DNA of 27,807 nucleotides, taken from an uncultured Arenimonas sp. Lineage in GTDB: Bacteria; Pseudomonadota; Gammaproteobacteria; Xanthomonadales; Xanthomonadaceae. Below are positions 16,129 to 25,430 of this stretch, piece after piece; positions within the stretch are counted from its first letter, which is position 1; each line of letters starts with the position of its first letter. The notes beneath the pieces were generated by a model. The model saw only the letters and a list, made by a program, of their open reading frames with translations, was not told the DNA's origin and did not search any database. The stretch lies in the NCBI GenBank assembly GCA_946480565.1, contig CAMLKR010000015.1, positions 1 through 27,807 of the forward strand. The letters run 5' to 3'. The translations under genes and the position numbers were made by a program.

Positions 16129-17159
16129 CAGCGCAGCCGGTCGAGATCGGTCGGGATCGGCGCGTCCGGGTGGGTCTTCGCGAACAGCAGCAGGCTGGCG
16201 CGGGCGCCGGCGCGGTCGCCCTGGCGCAGGCGTTCGCGGATGCGCTCCAGCCATTCGCGCGGCGGCAGGCTGGCGTCGGCGGCGACGGGCGGCAGCACGG
16301 CGGCGGCGTTGCCGGCGGTCGCGGCGTCGGCAGCGGGTGCAGGCGCGGGTGCAGCCACCACCGGCGCGGCGTCCTCGGCGGACTGCGCCTGGCGCGCGCT
16401 GCGGGCTTCTTCCCGGGCTTCGGCCTCCGATGCGGTGCGCGCGGCCCGGGCCTCGGCCTTGGCGGCTGCTTCGCGCTGGGCGCGGGTGGCGTAGGCGGCC
16501 TGGTGTGCGCGGCGCGCGTGGTCGCCGGATTCCGGCGGCGGGCTGACCCGCGTGCCGGTCACGGTGATCGAATCCAGCGTTTCGCGCTCCGCGGCCGGCG
16601 CCGGCTCGGCGGCGGCTTCCATCGGGAACGCTTCGGCCGCTTCCGCCACGGGAGCGGGCGGAGCGGCCTGGGGCTGGGCCGGCGGCGGGGGAGGCGGGGG
16701 CGGAGGCGGCGGCGGGCTAGCCGCGCGGTCGGCGACGCCGGGCGAAGAGTCCGGCGGCGGCGGAGGCGTGGCCGGGATCTTGCGCTGCTGCGGCTCCACC
16801 AGTTCGATGTCGACGGCGTCGCGCGCCGGCGGCGTTTCGCGGGCGGCCTCGGCCGAGGTGGTCTGCGGCTCCGGCGCCAGCGGCGGGCGCAGCTGCAGGC
16901 CGATGCCCACCGCCAGCACCGCGGCCGCCGCGGTTCCAATCGCCCAGCCCGGCAGCAGCCAGCGGCTGGTCCGGGTGATGCGGCGCGGCGCCGGCGCGGC
17001 CGGATCGGACGCGCCGTTCACCGCGTCGGTGGCCGCCGCCAGGATCGCCGCGTCCACCTTCGCCGACGGCTCCCCGGCCGGCAGGGCGCGCAGCACCCGG
17101 GCCAGGGCGATCTCGTCGTCCTGGAGCGGGGTGGTGCGCGGGTCCTGCGGCTGGGTCAC
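16128..17159 (-). CDS. Membrane-spanning proline-rich protein, candidate anti-sigma factor
   Basis: Not assigned to a named family. The 343 residues read as follows: cytoplasmic N-terminal part (about 1-66; DDEIALARVLRALPAGE) with no zinc HxxxCxxC motif; one membrane helix (about 67-90); proline-rich arm (about 125-172, with 12 consecutive prolines at 149-160); TonB-box-like phrase LDSITVTGTRV (195-205); charged alanine-rich helix (about 213-262); and C-terminal domain (LPPREWLERIRERLRQGD to HPDAPIPTDL). The place in an ECF sigma operon, the cytoplasmic head and single helix suggest an anti-sigma factor of non-zinc type. GTG start, 7 bases after the VWA gene. Translating the polyproline run should need EF-P. 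The role is inference. Confidence 0.6.
   Translation of the reverse strand: MTQPQDPRTTPLQDDEIALARVLRALPAGEPSAKVDAAILAAATDAVNGASDPAAPAPRRITRTSRWLLPGWAIGTAAAAVLAVGIGLQLRPPLAPEPQTTSAEAARETPPARDAVDIELVEPQQRKIPATPPPPPDSSPGVADRAASPPPPPPPPPPPPAQPQAAPPAPVAEAAEAFPMEAAAEPAPAAERETLDSITVTGTRVSPPPESGDHARRAHQAAYATRAQREAAAKAEARAARTASEAEAREEARSARQAQSAEDAAPVVAAPAPAPAADAATAGNAAAVLPPVAADASLPPREWLERIRERLRQGDRAGARASLLLFAKTHPDAPIPTDLDRLR
16546..16579 (-). repeat. Direct repeat copy 1, encoding the LDSITVTGTR phrase
   Basis: These 34 bases are identical at 31 positions to 18806-18839. They encode the LDSITVTGTR phrase plus adjacent codons in the candidate anti-sigma gene. The differences are three C/G changes that leave the phrase unchanged. 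Confidence 0.8.
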
Positions 17160-17166
17160 TGCTCCG

Positions 17167-18936
17167 TCACTCCGTGCTGATCGCGACGCCGGGGTCGCGC
17201 GCGGCGCTCAGGCTGCGCGCCTGCGCCAGCAGTTGCAAGAATTCGCCGCGGTAGCCCCAGGTGTCGTCGCCGCGCGCCCCGCGCGCCAGCGCCTCCACCT
17301 GGTCCCAGCCGAAGCCCTTCATGTTCTGGCCGCCGCGCAGCAGGTCGGCGTAGGCCGCGACCGCCGCGGCGAAGCGCAGGTTCTCGCCGGCCTCGGGCTT
17401 GACGTCGCGCCGCGTGACCGGCCGCTCCATCAGCACGCTGCGGTCATTGCCCGGCAGCTTGTAGCGCAGCTTCAGGTAGCCCAGCTCCTGGCCCGCGCCG
17501 GCGACCGGCTTCGGCGCCGCGTAGCGCAGCGGGTCGCTGGACTCGCAGCCCATGCCGACCAGGCAGAGCTCGTAGATCGCGGTCACGTCGTGGCCGGCGC
17601 CGATCTCGCCGGCGTCCACCTGGTCGTTGTTGAAGTCCTCGCGGGCCAGGGCGCGGTTTTCGTAGCCGATCAGGCGGTATTCGGCGACCTGGGCCGGGTT
17701 GAACTCGACCTGGATCTTGACGTCGCTGGCGATGGTCAGCAGGGTCGAGCTCATCTCCTCGACCAGCACCTTGCGCGCTTCCATCAGGTTGTCGATGTAG
17801 GCGTGGTTGCCGTTGCCGACGTCGGCCAGCTTCTCGGCCAGCGCGTCGTTGTAATTGCCCTGTCCGAAACCGAGCGTGGTCAGCGCGACGCCGGACTCGC
17901 GGCCCTGCTCGACCCGCGTCTCCAGCGCACGCGGATCGTAGATGCCGACGTTGAAGTCGCCGTCGGTGGCCAGCACGATGCGGTTCACGCCGCCTTCGAT
18001 GAAACCTTGTTTGGCCATCGCATAGGCCAGCTCGATGCCTTCGCCGCCATTGGTCGAACCGCCGGCCTCGAGCCGGCCCAGCGCGTCCAGGATCTCGCCG
18101 TGGCGGTCGCCCGGGGTGGGCGGCAGCACCAAGCCGGCGCTGCCGGCATAGACGACGATCGAGACGCGGTCCTGCGCGCGCAGGTTCGGCACCATCTGGC
18201 GGAAGGCTTCCTTCAGCAGCGGCAGCTTGTTCGGGTCGGCCATCGAACCCGAGGTGTCGATCAGCAGCACCAGGTTCGAGGCCGGGATGGCGCTGGCCGG
18301 CACGGCATAACCCTGGATGCCGACGTGCATCAGCAGCCGCTTGCGGTCCCAGGGCGCGGGCGCCAGTTCGGTGCTGACGGCGAAGGGCTGGCTGCGGTCC
18401 TTTGGGCCGGCGTAGGCGTAGTCGAAATAATTGATCATCTCCTCGACCCGCACCGCGTCCTTGGGCGGCAGCTGGCCCTGGGCCAGCATCCGGCGCACGT
18501 TGCTGTAGCTGCCGGTGTCCACGTCGATGGAGAAGGTGGACACGGCGTTCTCGGCGGTGCGCACGATGCCGTTGTCCTCGAACTCGCTGTAGTTCTCGGT
18601 ATTGGCCTGCGGCGGTGCCACCACCGGATGCGGCATGGCGTAGTGCATCGCCGGCGGCGGGGGCGATGCCGGCGGCGGCGGTGGCGCCAGGGCGACGGCC
18701 TCCTGCGCCTGCTGCACCTTGGCTGCGGCGCGGGAATGGCGGTCGCGCGCCGCCGCCGCCTCGCGTTCGGCGCGGGCCTGGGCGGCTCCGGCCGCGGTGT
18801 CGGCGACCCGGGTGCCGGTGACGGTGATCGAATCGAGCGACTCCGCGGCGGGTTCGGCGGCGACCTTGGTTTCCGAGGTCTTGGCGCAGCCGGCGGCGAC
18901 GGCGAGGGCGAGACAGCTGATCAGCAACGGACGCAT
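17167..18936 (-). CDS. VWA-domain lipoprotein (YfbK-like)
   Basis: The 589-residue product is exported and lipidated: lipobox LAVAAGC with Cys17. Next come the TonB-box-like LDSITVTGTRV (34-44), an alanine/arginine/glutamate helix (about 50-80) and a proline-rich stretch. The YfbK-type N-terminal domain (ENAVSTFSIDVDTGSYSNVR) is followed by a von Willebrand A domain with a complete MIDAS: Asp227-x-Ser229-x-Ser231 (DTSGSM), Thr295 and Asp325 (ATDGD). The end resembles DUF3520 (ENLRFAAAVAAYADLLRGG). VWA proteins bind partners through a metal ion; the role of YfbK relatives is unclear. A GGAG ribosome site precedes the ATG. It sits 76 bases after the sigma gene and 7 before the candidate anti-sigma gene. 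Confidence 0.9.
   Translation of the reverse strand: MRPLLISCLALAVAAGCAKTSETKVAAEPAAESLDSITVTGTRVADTAAGAAQARAEREAAAARDRHSRAAAKVQQAQEAVALAPPPPPASPPPPAMHYAMPHPVVAPPQANTENYSEFEDNGIVRTAENAVSTFSIDVDTGSYSNVRRMLAQGQLPPKDAVRVEEMINYFDYAYAGPKDRSQPFAVSTELAPAPWDRKRLLMHVGIQGYAVPASAIPASNLVLLIDTSGSMADPNKLPLLKEAFRQMVPNLRAQDRVSIVVYAGSAGLVLPPTPGDRHGEILDALGRLEAGGSTNGGEGIELAYAMAKQGFIEGGVNRIVLATDGDFNVGIYDPRALETRVEQGRESGVALTTLGFGQGNYNDALAEKLADVGNGNHAYIDNLMEARKVLVEEMSSTLLTIASDVKIQVEFNPAQVAEYRLIGYENRALAREDFNNDQVDAGEIGAGHDVTAIYELCLVGMGCESSDPLRYAAPKPVAGAGQELGYLKLRYKLPGNDRSVLMERPVTRRDVKPEAGENLRFAAAVAAYADLLRGGQNMKGFGWDQVEALARGARGDDTWGYRGEFLQLLAQARSLSAARDPGVAISTE
18806..18839 (-). repeat. Direct repeat copy 2, encoding the LDSITVTGTR phrase
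   Basis: Second copy of the 34-base repeat, 31 positions identical to 16546-16579, near the 5' end of the VWA lipoprotein gene just after the lipidated cysteine region. Confidence 0.8.
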
Positions 18937-19012
18937 GGGTGGCTCCTGGCCTGGGTGGTGCCGCTATCAACGGCCGGCCGCCGGAAACGGGGTTGACCGG
19001 TGCACGGGAGCG

Positions 19013-19561
19013 TCATGGCCGCAGCCTCGCGCGCAGCTTGTCCATGGCGTAGCGCAGGCGCGACTTCACGGTCTCGCGGCCCACGCCGGTGATTTCCCCG
19101 ATCTCCTCCAGGCTCAGCTCCTGCTCCAGTCGCAGCAGCACCACTTCGCGCTGGTCCTCGGGCAGTTCCTCCAGCGCGCGCTGCAGGCGGCGGCGCTCTT
19201 CGAAGGCGGACAGCTGCCGGTCGGGCGTCTGCGGGTCGGGGATGCGCGCGGCCAGTTCGTCGGCGTCGCCGGGTGCGTCGGGGCGGTGCTGCTTGCCGCG
19301 CCAGTGGTCGGCGATGCGGTTGTGGGCGATCTGGTAGAGCCAGGTGCTGAACTTCGCGTCCGGGCGGTAGCGCTCGCGGGCGGTGATCACGCGCTGCCAG
19401 ACGTCCTGGAACAGCTCCTCGGCCAGTGCCGTGTCGCGGACCTGGCGGCCCAGGTGCCGGAACAGCGGGCCGCGGTGCCGGGAGTACAGGGTCTGGAAGG
19501 CGCCGACGTCGCCGGTCCCGTAGGCCAGCATCAGTTCTTCGTCGGTCGGCTCGGCCTGCAT
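19013..19561 (-). CDS. ECF-type RNA polymerase sigma factor
   Basis: The 182-residue protein has sigma region 2 (about 20-90; ELFQDVWQRVI and FSTWLYQIAHNRIADHWR) and region 4 (about 123-178; LPEDQREVVLLRLEQELSLEEIGEITG, helix-turn-helix GVGRETVKSRLRYAMDKLR). Regions 1 and 3 are absent, as in extracytoplasmic-function sigma factors. It begins the minus-strand operon with the VWA lipoprotein and the membrane-bound candidate anti-sigma protein. The expected mode is release from the membrane regulator on an envelope signal, with positive autoregulation. The 91-base gap to the divergent CHASE-GGDEF gene must hold its promoter, but I cannot identify an ECF-type box with confidence. The sigma call is firm; regulon unknown. 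Confidence 0.93.
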   Translation of the reverse strand: MQAEPTDEELMLAYGTGDVGAFQTLYSRHRGPLFRHLGRQVRDTALAEELFQDVWQRVITARERYRPDAKFSTWLYQIAHNRIADHWRGKQHRPDAPGDADELAARIPDPQTPDRQLSAFEERRRLQRALEELPEDQREVVLLRLEQELSLEEIGEITGVGRETVKSRLRYAMDKLRARLRP

Positions 19562-19652
19562 GCCCGGAAGCCTACGGACTTTCCCGGCGGCGGTGAAGCC
19601 GGCCCGGCGGCGATGCGCCCAAGGGCGGCGGCCGGGTGTAGATTGCGCGGAT

Positions 19653-21110
19653 ATGGCTGCACGCCAGACACCTCCCGCCCCTGCCGCCAGTGCTCCGGTC
19701 GCGCCCTACGCCGGCTGGCTGCGCCCCGGCTGGCACCAGGTCGCGGGCCTGGGCGTGTTCCTGATCGGGCTCTATTTCAGCCTGCAGTCCGCGGGCCTGG
19801 AGCGCGAGCGCGAACTCAGCGAGCGCCGGTCGCGGATCCAGGAGTCGCTGTCGGATTTCCGCGCCCGGCTCGAGACCGAAATCTACGCCAGCGTCGCGAT
19901 GGCCCGCGGGCTGGGCGTGAACGTCGTGGTGCAGCAAGGCATCTCCGAGGCGCAGTTCGAGACCGTGGCCCAGGAGCTGCTGCGCGACCAGCAGAACATC
20001 CTCAACCTGTCGCTGGCGCCGGGCTTCGTCATCCGCAGCATCTATCCTCGCGAAGGCAACGTGCCGGCCCTGGGGCTGGACCTGCTGCAGGACCCGATCC
20101 AGAAGCAGGCGGTGCTGCGCGCGATCAGCGACGACGCCCCGGTCCTGGCCGGGCCCTTCGAACGGGTGCAGGGCGGCACCGCGCTGGCGGTTCGGGTGCC
20201 GCTGTGGGTGAACCGCGACGGCGTGCCGCGGCTGTGGGGCGCGGTCAGCGTCGCGCTGGACTACGACGGCCTGATGCGCGACGCCGGCATCCGCAAGCTC
20301 GAGCGCGAACTGCGCCTGGACATCGTCGGCCGCGATGCCTCCGGCCCCGGCGGCGACGTGATCCGCGGCGAGCGCCTGGCCGACCGCGCGCGCGCGGTGA
20401 AGACCCCGGTGCTGCTGCCCGGCGGCAGCTGGCTGATCTCGGCCGAACCGATCGAGGGCTGGCACGCCCAGCCCGCCTGGCAGTCCCCGGGATTCCTGCT
20501 GCGGCTGGCGTTGAGCGCGCTGGCGGGGCTGGCGACGGCGCGCATCCTGCACGACCGCCAGCGCATCCGCCGGCTGGCCGGCATCGATTCGCTGACCAAC
20601 CTGCCGAACCGGCGCTGGGCCCTGCAGCAGCTGGCGCGCATGATCGCCCGAGGCCGACGCGGCGGCGAAGGCTTCGCCCTGCTGTCCTTCGACCTCGACG
20701 GCTTCAAGCCGGTGAACGACACCTATGGCCACGCCGCCGGCGATCTTCTGCTGGCGATGATGGGCCGGCGCCTGAGCGAATCGGTGCGTCCCGGCGACGT
20801 GGTCGCGCGCATGGGCGGCGACGAGTTCCTGGTGCTGGTGCCGACCGAGCGCGGCGTCGACGAGGAATGGCTGCGCGCGGTGGCGCTGCGGGTGCAGGCG
20901 GCGATCACCCGGCCGGTGCCGATCGAGGGCCACTGGGTGGTGGTGGGCGCCAGCATCGGCATCGCCCGCTTCCCCGACGATGGCGACCAGGGCGAGGTGC
21001 TGCTGCGCAAGGCCGACGAGGCCATGTACCGCGCCAAGCACGGTCGCGCCCACGGCGTGGAGTTCGCCAGCCCGGTGCGCCTGGGCGCCGCGCCGCCGGC
21101 GTTGGACTAG
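19653..21110 (+). CDS. CHASE-domain diguanylate cyclase
   Basis: Membrane sensor making the second messenger c-di-GMP (485 residues). Order: membrane helix (about 29-46), periplasmic CHASE domain (about 70-265; [36 protein letters not shown]), second helix (about 279-298), GGDEF domain (about 308-470). The active site GGDEF is at 388-392, substrate residues lie in [19 protein letters not shown], and the inhibitory site RPGD (379-382) is five residues ahead, so product feedback is expected. CHASE domains sense small external ligands. I chose the ATG at 19653 because it places the first helix near the N-terminus; an in-frame ATG at 19560 would add 31 unlikely residues. There is no ribosome site; a TAGATT box lies 8 bases upstream. 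Divergent from the sigma gene. Confidence 0.9.
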   Translation: MAARQTPPAPAASAPVAPYAGWLRPGWHQVAGLGVFLIGLYFSLQSAGLERERELSERRSRIQESLSDFRARLETEIYASVAMARGLGVNVVVQQGISEAQFETVAQELLRDQQNILNLSLAPGFVIRSIYPREGNVPALGLDLLQDPIQKQAVLRAISDDAPVLAGPFERVQGGTALAVRVPLWVNRDGVPRLWGAVSVALDYDGLMRDAGIRKLERELRLDIVGRDASGPGGDVIRGERLADRARAVKTPVLLPGGSWLISAEPIEGWHAQPAWQSPGFLLRLALSALAGLATARILHDRQRIRRLAGIDSLTNLPNRRWALQQLARMIARGRRGGEGFALLSFDLDGFKPVNDTYGHAAGDLLLAMMGRRLSESVRPGDVVARMGGDEFLVLVPTERGVDEEWLRAVALRVQAAITRPVPIEGHWVVVGASIGIARFPDDGDQGEVLLRKADEAMYRAKHGRAHGVEFASPVRLGAAPPALD

Positions 21111-22450
21111 TCCCGGGATTCGACCCGGAGCCGGAGTTCGCCCTCGGCCAGGCGCGCGGTGACGGCGTCGCCGGCGCGGGCATCCGCGGCGCGCCGCAGT
21201 ACGCCGCCGTCCGCGCCGCGCAGGATGGCGTAGCCGCGGCCCAGGGTGGATAGCGGGCTGACGCTGGCCAGCGCCCGCGCCAGGCCTTGCAGCTGCAGCC
21301 GTCGCTGGCGCAGCAGCTGGCCCGGCGCCTGGTCCAGGCGCTGGCCGAGCAGGGCGAGGCGATGGGCGTGGTCCTGCAGGCGGCGGCGCGGATGCGCCTG
21401 GTCGAGCCGCCGCAGCAGCCGCGCCAGGCGTTCGCCGCGCTGGAGCTGGGGTTGCTGCAGGGCGAGGTCGAGCCGGCGCCGCAGCGCCATCAGCCGGCCG
21501 CGGCCGCGCTCGAGCCGCAGTTGCGGACGCAGGGCCTGCAGCTTGAGGAAGGCCTGGTCGGCGCGCTGGGCCCGGGCGGTGGTCATCCGCGCCAGCAGGG
21601 CCTGCAGCTGGCGGTGGCGTTGATGCAGCCGGGCCAGCAGTTCGCCGCGTTCGGGCACCAGCAGCTCGGCCGCGGCCGAGGGCGTTGCGGCGCGCAGGTC
21701 GGCGGCGAAGTCGGCCAGGCTGGTGTCGATCTCGTGACCCACCGCGCAGACCACCGGCACCGGCGAGGCGGCGATGCCGCGGGCCAGGGCCTCGTCGTTG
21801 AAGGCCCAGAGGTCTTCCAGCGAGCCGCCGCCGCGGGTCAGCAGCAGCACGTCGTAGCGGCCGCTGGCGCCGGCCCGGCGCAGGGTGTCGAGGATCTGGG
21901 CCGCGGCGCCGTCGCCCTGCACCGGGACCGGCAGCACGTCCACCGGCAGCAGCGGAAAGCGGCGCCCCAGCACGCTGAGCACGTCGCGCACCGCGGCGCC
22001 GCGCGGCGACGTGATCACGCCCAGCCGGCGCGGGAAGGCGGGCAGGGGGCGCTTGCGGGCGGCGTCGAACAGGCCTTCGGCGGCCAGCTTCTGCCTGAGC
22101 TGTTCGAAGGCGCGGCGCAGCGCGCCCTCGCCGGCTTCCTCCAGGTGCTCCAGCACCAGCTGGTAGTCGCCGCGGGCCTCGTACAGGGTCAGCCGGCCCC
22201 GGGCCAGCACCTGCAGGCCGTCGCGCGGCAGGAAGCGCAGCGCCTGTGCCCGGGGCTTGAACAGGGCGCAGCGGACCTGGGCGCGGTCGTCCTTGAGCGT
22301 GAAATAGGCGTGACCCGAGGCCGGCCGCGAGAAGTTGCTGATCTCGCCCTCCACCCAGACCTGGGCGAAGCTGCCCTCCAGCAGGTCGCGCGCCAGCGCA
22401 TTGAGCTGGGACGGGCGCAGGACCTGGCGTTCGCGGGCGAGTGTGGACAT
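21107..22450 (-). CDS. xseA: Exodeoxyribonuclease VII large subunit
   Basis: Catalytic subunit of the ATP-independent exonuclease that degrades single-stranded DNA from both ends. The product is 447 residues (E. coli 456). The OB-fold is at about 8-105 ([36 protein letters not shown]). The catalytic domain contains [31 protein letters not shown], and [18 protein letters not shown] long coiled-coil region that binds small XseB subunits follows, then the C-terminal [10 protein letters not shown] motif. xseB is not in the window. The stop overlaps that of the convergent diguanylate cyclase gene in a single CTAG. The identification is firm. Confidence 0.96.
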   Translation of the reverse strand: MSTLARERQVLRPSQLNALARDLLEGSFAQVWVEGEISNFSRPASGHAYFTLKDDRAQVRCALFKPRAQALRFLPRDGLQVLARGRLTLYEARGDYQLVLEHLEEAGEGALRRAFEQLRQKLAAEGLFDAARKRPLPAFPRRLGVITSPRGAAVRDVLSVLGRRFPLLPVDVLPVPVQGDGAAAQILDTLRRAGASGRYDVLLLTRGGGSLEDLWAFNDEALARGIAASPVPVVCAVGHEIDTSLADFAADLRAATPSAAAELLVPERGELLARLHQRHRQLQALLARMTTARAQRADQAFLKLQALRPQLRLERGRGRLMALRRRLDLALQQPQLQRGERLARLLRRLDQAHPRRRLQDHAHRLALLGQRLDQAPGQLLRQRRLQLQGLARALASVSPLSTLGRGYAILRGADGGVLRRAADARAGDAVTARLAEGELRLRVESRD

Positions 22451-22554
22451 GGGTCGGGCCGGGGGCGGCCTGACAGGATACTCCGGGGCGTTCGGGGACG
22501 GGGTAGGGGATTGCGGCGGCCCGGTCTAAACTGTCGCCGCCATGAGGACATACG

Positions 22555-24198
22555 ATGAGCGATAGCTACCGACGCCTCTGCGACGACCTGCCCCGGGGCA
22601 GCGGCGCGCCCGGCAACTTCGCCGCCGAGCCGCGCAAGGTCAAGGCCTGGGTCGCGGCCCTGCCGCGCGCCAACGCCCAGGCCACCGAACAGGAACTCGC
22701 CCGCGCCCTGGACGGCCTGCTGGCCCAGCGCCTGGACGGCAGCCAGCGCCTGGGTGCGCTGGAGGAACTGCGGGCGGCGGTGCTGGAGGCCGTCGCCCTG
22801 CTGGAGCGCCAGTTCGGCGCCAACCCGCTGCCGCTGCCGCCCGACAAGGCGCGCGCCGCGGCCGTGGCCGAAACCTTCCACCTGCTGCTGGCGCACGGCT
22901 ACCGCAAGGCCGCTGCCGAGCTCTGCGCGCCGGCCGGCGCGGTGCCCTTCCTGCGCGGCGGCAGCGTGCTGCAGGCGCTGCAGCGCGCGGCCTGGCACTA
23001 CGCGCGCGCGCTGGCCCTGGCCTGGCGCGTCTACCGGGCGCCGGCCGCGGGCGCCTGGCAGGGCCTGCACCGGGTGCACCGGTTCGCGGCCTCGATCAAG
23101 CTCGACCGCAAGCCGGTCGAGGACCGCGCCGCCGGCGGCAACATCGACCTGAACACCGTCTACGTGCAGACCCTGCTGATGGCGGCGATCAACCCCTATG
23201 CCTTCGGCCAGGGCGAACAGGACACGCTGTGGCCGATCGCCCGCGGTTTCGCCGGCCGCTGCGGCCTGAGCGACCGCGCGCCGGACGGCCTGGCCCCGGT
23301 CGTGCCGGAAGACGCCGACCGCGGCCCGGGTCCCGGCGCCGGCGACGAATCGCATTCGCTGTGGCTGGACCTGCGCGCCTTCGCCGACGACGTCGAGCGG
23401 GCCCTGGGCCGCGTGCGCGACGGCCAGTCCGAACTGATGCCGGGCATCGGGCCGGGCGTGCGCGTCGGCAACGACCTGCTGCTGCGGCTGCGGCGCGCCT
23501 TCGGCCAGATCGCCGCGCGCGGCCTGGTGCGGCTGCCGGCCGGCCACAGCCTCGACACCGTGCTGGGCCTGAGCGGCCTGCACTATTTCCTGGCCGGGCA
23601 GCGCGACTTCGACACCTTCATGCGGCAGTCGGCCCAGGGCACCGTGCACGTGATCGCCGGCGCCGCCTGGACCCAGGGCGGCCTGGGCATGGCCAAGGTG
23701 ACGCGCTACACCGGCAAGGTGCTGGACCAGAGCCTGGGCGGCTATCGCATGACCTGGGAGAACGCCGAGCAGGTGCGCGCCCGCGTCGGCGAACTGGTGG
23801 GATTGAGTTTCGGCGAGGACGCCGAGGAGCAGGACTGGATGGTGGGCGTGATGCGCTGGCTGCGCTACGAGGACAATGGCGGCCTGTCCGCCGGCGTCGA
23901 ACTGCTGGCGCGGCGCGCCAGCCCGGTCGCGCTGCGCGTGGTCAGCGCCGACGGCGGCAGCCGCCAGGTCAGCCGCGCGGTCGAGATCTTCCCGCTCGAC
24001 GGCGCCCCCGGGCGCTGTTTCGTCTCGAACGCGGCGATCGAATCCGGCAGCCGGGTCGAGGTGATCCACGACGCCGACGGCCAGCTGCCCGAGACGGGCG
24101 CGCGCGGCCCGGACCTGCTGCCCGACGTCGAGGTGGTGCTGAACGCCGGCGACTACGTGATCGTCGGCGAACGCGCGGCGGCCGGAGCCGCGGCATGA
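22555..24198 (+). CDS. Uncharacterised 547-residue protein, possible degenerate PilZ-like C-terminus
   Basis: I do not recognise a named family. There is no signal peptide or membrane helix, so it is cytoplasmic. The first 400 residues are mostly helical (for example [39 protein letters not shown]). Residues from about 428 ([34 protein letters not shown]) look like the beta-barrel part of PilZ-like proteins, which often bind c-di-GMP. The usual RxxxR and DxSxxG motifs are not clearly present, so binding is doubtful. An ATG with GAGGA ribosome site starts the gene; TAAACT (22527-22532) may be its -10. The stop overlaps the ispG ATG (ATGA), so the two are coupled. Two diguanylate cyclase genes lie within 4 kb. 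Existence as a gene is very likely. Confidence 0.9.
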   Translation: MSDSYRRLCDDLPRGSGAPGNFAAEPRKVKAWVAALPRANAQATEQELARALDGLLAQRLDGSQRLGALEELRAAVLEAVALLERQFGANPLPLPPDKARAAAVAETFHLLLAHGYRKAAAELCAPAGAVPFLRGGSVLQALQRAAWHYARALALAWRVYRAPAAGAWQGLHRVHRFAASIKLDRKPVEDRAAGGNIDLNTVYVQTLLMAAINPYAFGQGEQDTLWPIARGFAGRCGLSDRAPDGLAPVVPEDADRGPGPGAGDESHSLWLDLRAFADDVERALGRVRDGQSELMPGIGPGVRVGNDLLLRLRRAFGQIAARGLVRLPAGHSLDTVLGLSGLHYFLAGQRDFDTFMRQSAQGTVHVIAGAAWTQGGLGMAKVTRYTGKVLDQSLGGYRMTWENAEQVRARVGELVGLSFGEDAEEQDWMVGVMRWLRYEDNGGLSAGVELLARRASPVALRVVSADGGSRQVSRAVEIFPLDGAPGRCFVSNAAIESGSRVEVIHDADGQLPETGARGPDLLPDVEVVLNAGDYVIVGERAAAGAAA

Positions 24199-25430
24199 GC
24201 GACGCGTCCGCGAGCCCGCGCCGCGCCACCCGCGCGGTGATGGTGGACAAGGTGCGCATCGGCGGCGGCGCGCCGGTGGTGGTGCAGTCCATGACCAACA
24301 CCGACACCGCCGACGTCAACGCCACGGTCAAGCAGGTGGCGGACCTGTGGCGCGCCGGTTCCGAACTGGTGCGGGTGACGGTGAACAACCCCGAGTCGGC
24401 CGCCGCGGTGCCGCGCATCCGCGACAAGCTCGACATGATGAACGTGCCGGTGCCCATCGTCGGGGACTTCCACTACAACGGCGACCGCCTGCTGGCGGCC
24501 GAGCCGGCCTGCGCCGAGGCGCTGGCGAAATACCGCATCAACCCGGGCAACGTCGGCTTCGGCAAGAAGCGCGACACCCAGTTCGCGGCCATCGTCGAGA
24601 AGGCGATCGAGTTCGGCAAGCCGGTGCGCATCGGCGTCAACTGGGGCTCGCTGGACCAGGCCCTGGCCGCGCGCCTGATGGACGAGAACGCGGCGCGCGC
24701 CGAGCCCTGGGACGCCGCGCGGGTGCTGCGCGAGGCCCTGGTGGTGTCGGCGATCGAGTCGGCCGAACGCGCGGTCGAGATCGGCCTGGCGCGCGAGCGC
24801 ATCGTGCTCTCGGCCAAGGTCAGTGGCGTGCAGGAGTTGATCGCGGTCTACCGCGACCTGGCCACGCGCTCGGATTTCCCGCTGCACCTGGGCCTGACCG
24901 AGGCCGGCATGGGCAGCAAGGGCATCGTCGCCTCCGCCGCTGCGCTGGCGGTGCTGATGCAGGAAGGCATCGGCGACACCATCCGCATCTCGCTCACGCC
25001 CGAACCGGGCGCGCCGCGCACGCAGGAAGTGGTCGTCGCCCAGGAGCTGCTGCAGACCATGGGCCTGCGCGCGTTCACCCCGTTGGTCACCGCCTGCCCG
25101 GGCTGCGGCCGCACCACCTCGGAGTTCTTCCAGGTGCTGGCGCAGCGGGTGCAGGAGCATGTACGCGGGCAGATGCCGGTCTGGAAGCTCAAGTACCCCG
25201 GCGTCGAGAACCTGTCGCTGGCGGTGATGGGCTGCGTGGTGAACGGGCCCGGCGAGTCGCGCCATGCCGACATCGGCATCTCGCTGCCCGGCACCGGCGA
25301 GGCGCCCTCGGCGCCCGTCTTCATCGACGGCGAGAAGGCGATGACCCTGCGCGGCGAGAACATCGCCGACGACTTCGTCGGCGTCATCGACGACTACGTC
25401 GCCCGGCGCTATTCGCGGGGGCAGCCCTGA
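24195..25430 (+). CDS. ispG: 4-hydroxy-3-methylbut-2-enyl diphosphate synthase IspG
   Basis: Iron-sulfur enzyme of the MEP isoprenoid pathway, turning methylerythritol cyclodiphosphate into HMBPP. The product is 411 residues, longer than E. coli IspG (372). The TIM-barrel half ([42 protein letters not shown]) is followed by the cluster-binding end: Cys301 and Cys304 (CPGCGR), Cys347 and Glu354 ([10 protein letters not shown]), the four cluster ligands. The ATG lies in the last codons of the upstream gene, and the TGA overlaps the next frame. With the PAP2 gene behind it, the pair may link isoprenoid supply and lipid phosphate recycling. Assignment is firm. Confidence 0.97.
   Translation: MSDASASPRRATRAVMVDKVRIGGGAPVVVQSMTNTDTADVNATVKQVADLWRAGSELVRVTVNNPESAAAVPRIRDKLDMMNVPVPIVGDFHYNGDRLLAAEPACAEALAKYRINPGNVGFGKKRDTQFAAIVEKAIEFGKPVRIGVNWGSLDQALAARLMDENAARAEPWDAARVLREALVVSAIESAERAVEIGLARERIVLSAKVSGVQELIAVYRDLATRSDFPLHLGLTEAGMGSKGIVASAAALAVLMQEGIGDTIRISLTPEPGAPRTQEVVVAQELLQTMGLRAFTPLVTACPGCGRTTSEFFQVLAQRVQEHVRGQMPVWKLKYPGVENLSLAVMGCVVNGPGESRHADIGISLPGTGEAPSAPVFIDGEKAMTLRGENIADDFVGVIDDYVARRYSRGQP

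Noticed and set aside
16552..18996. 814-residue plus-strand frame with a glycine run
   Set aside because: Antisense of the regulator and VWA genes; the glycine run is the reverse reading of the polyproline codons.
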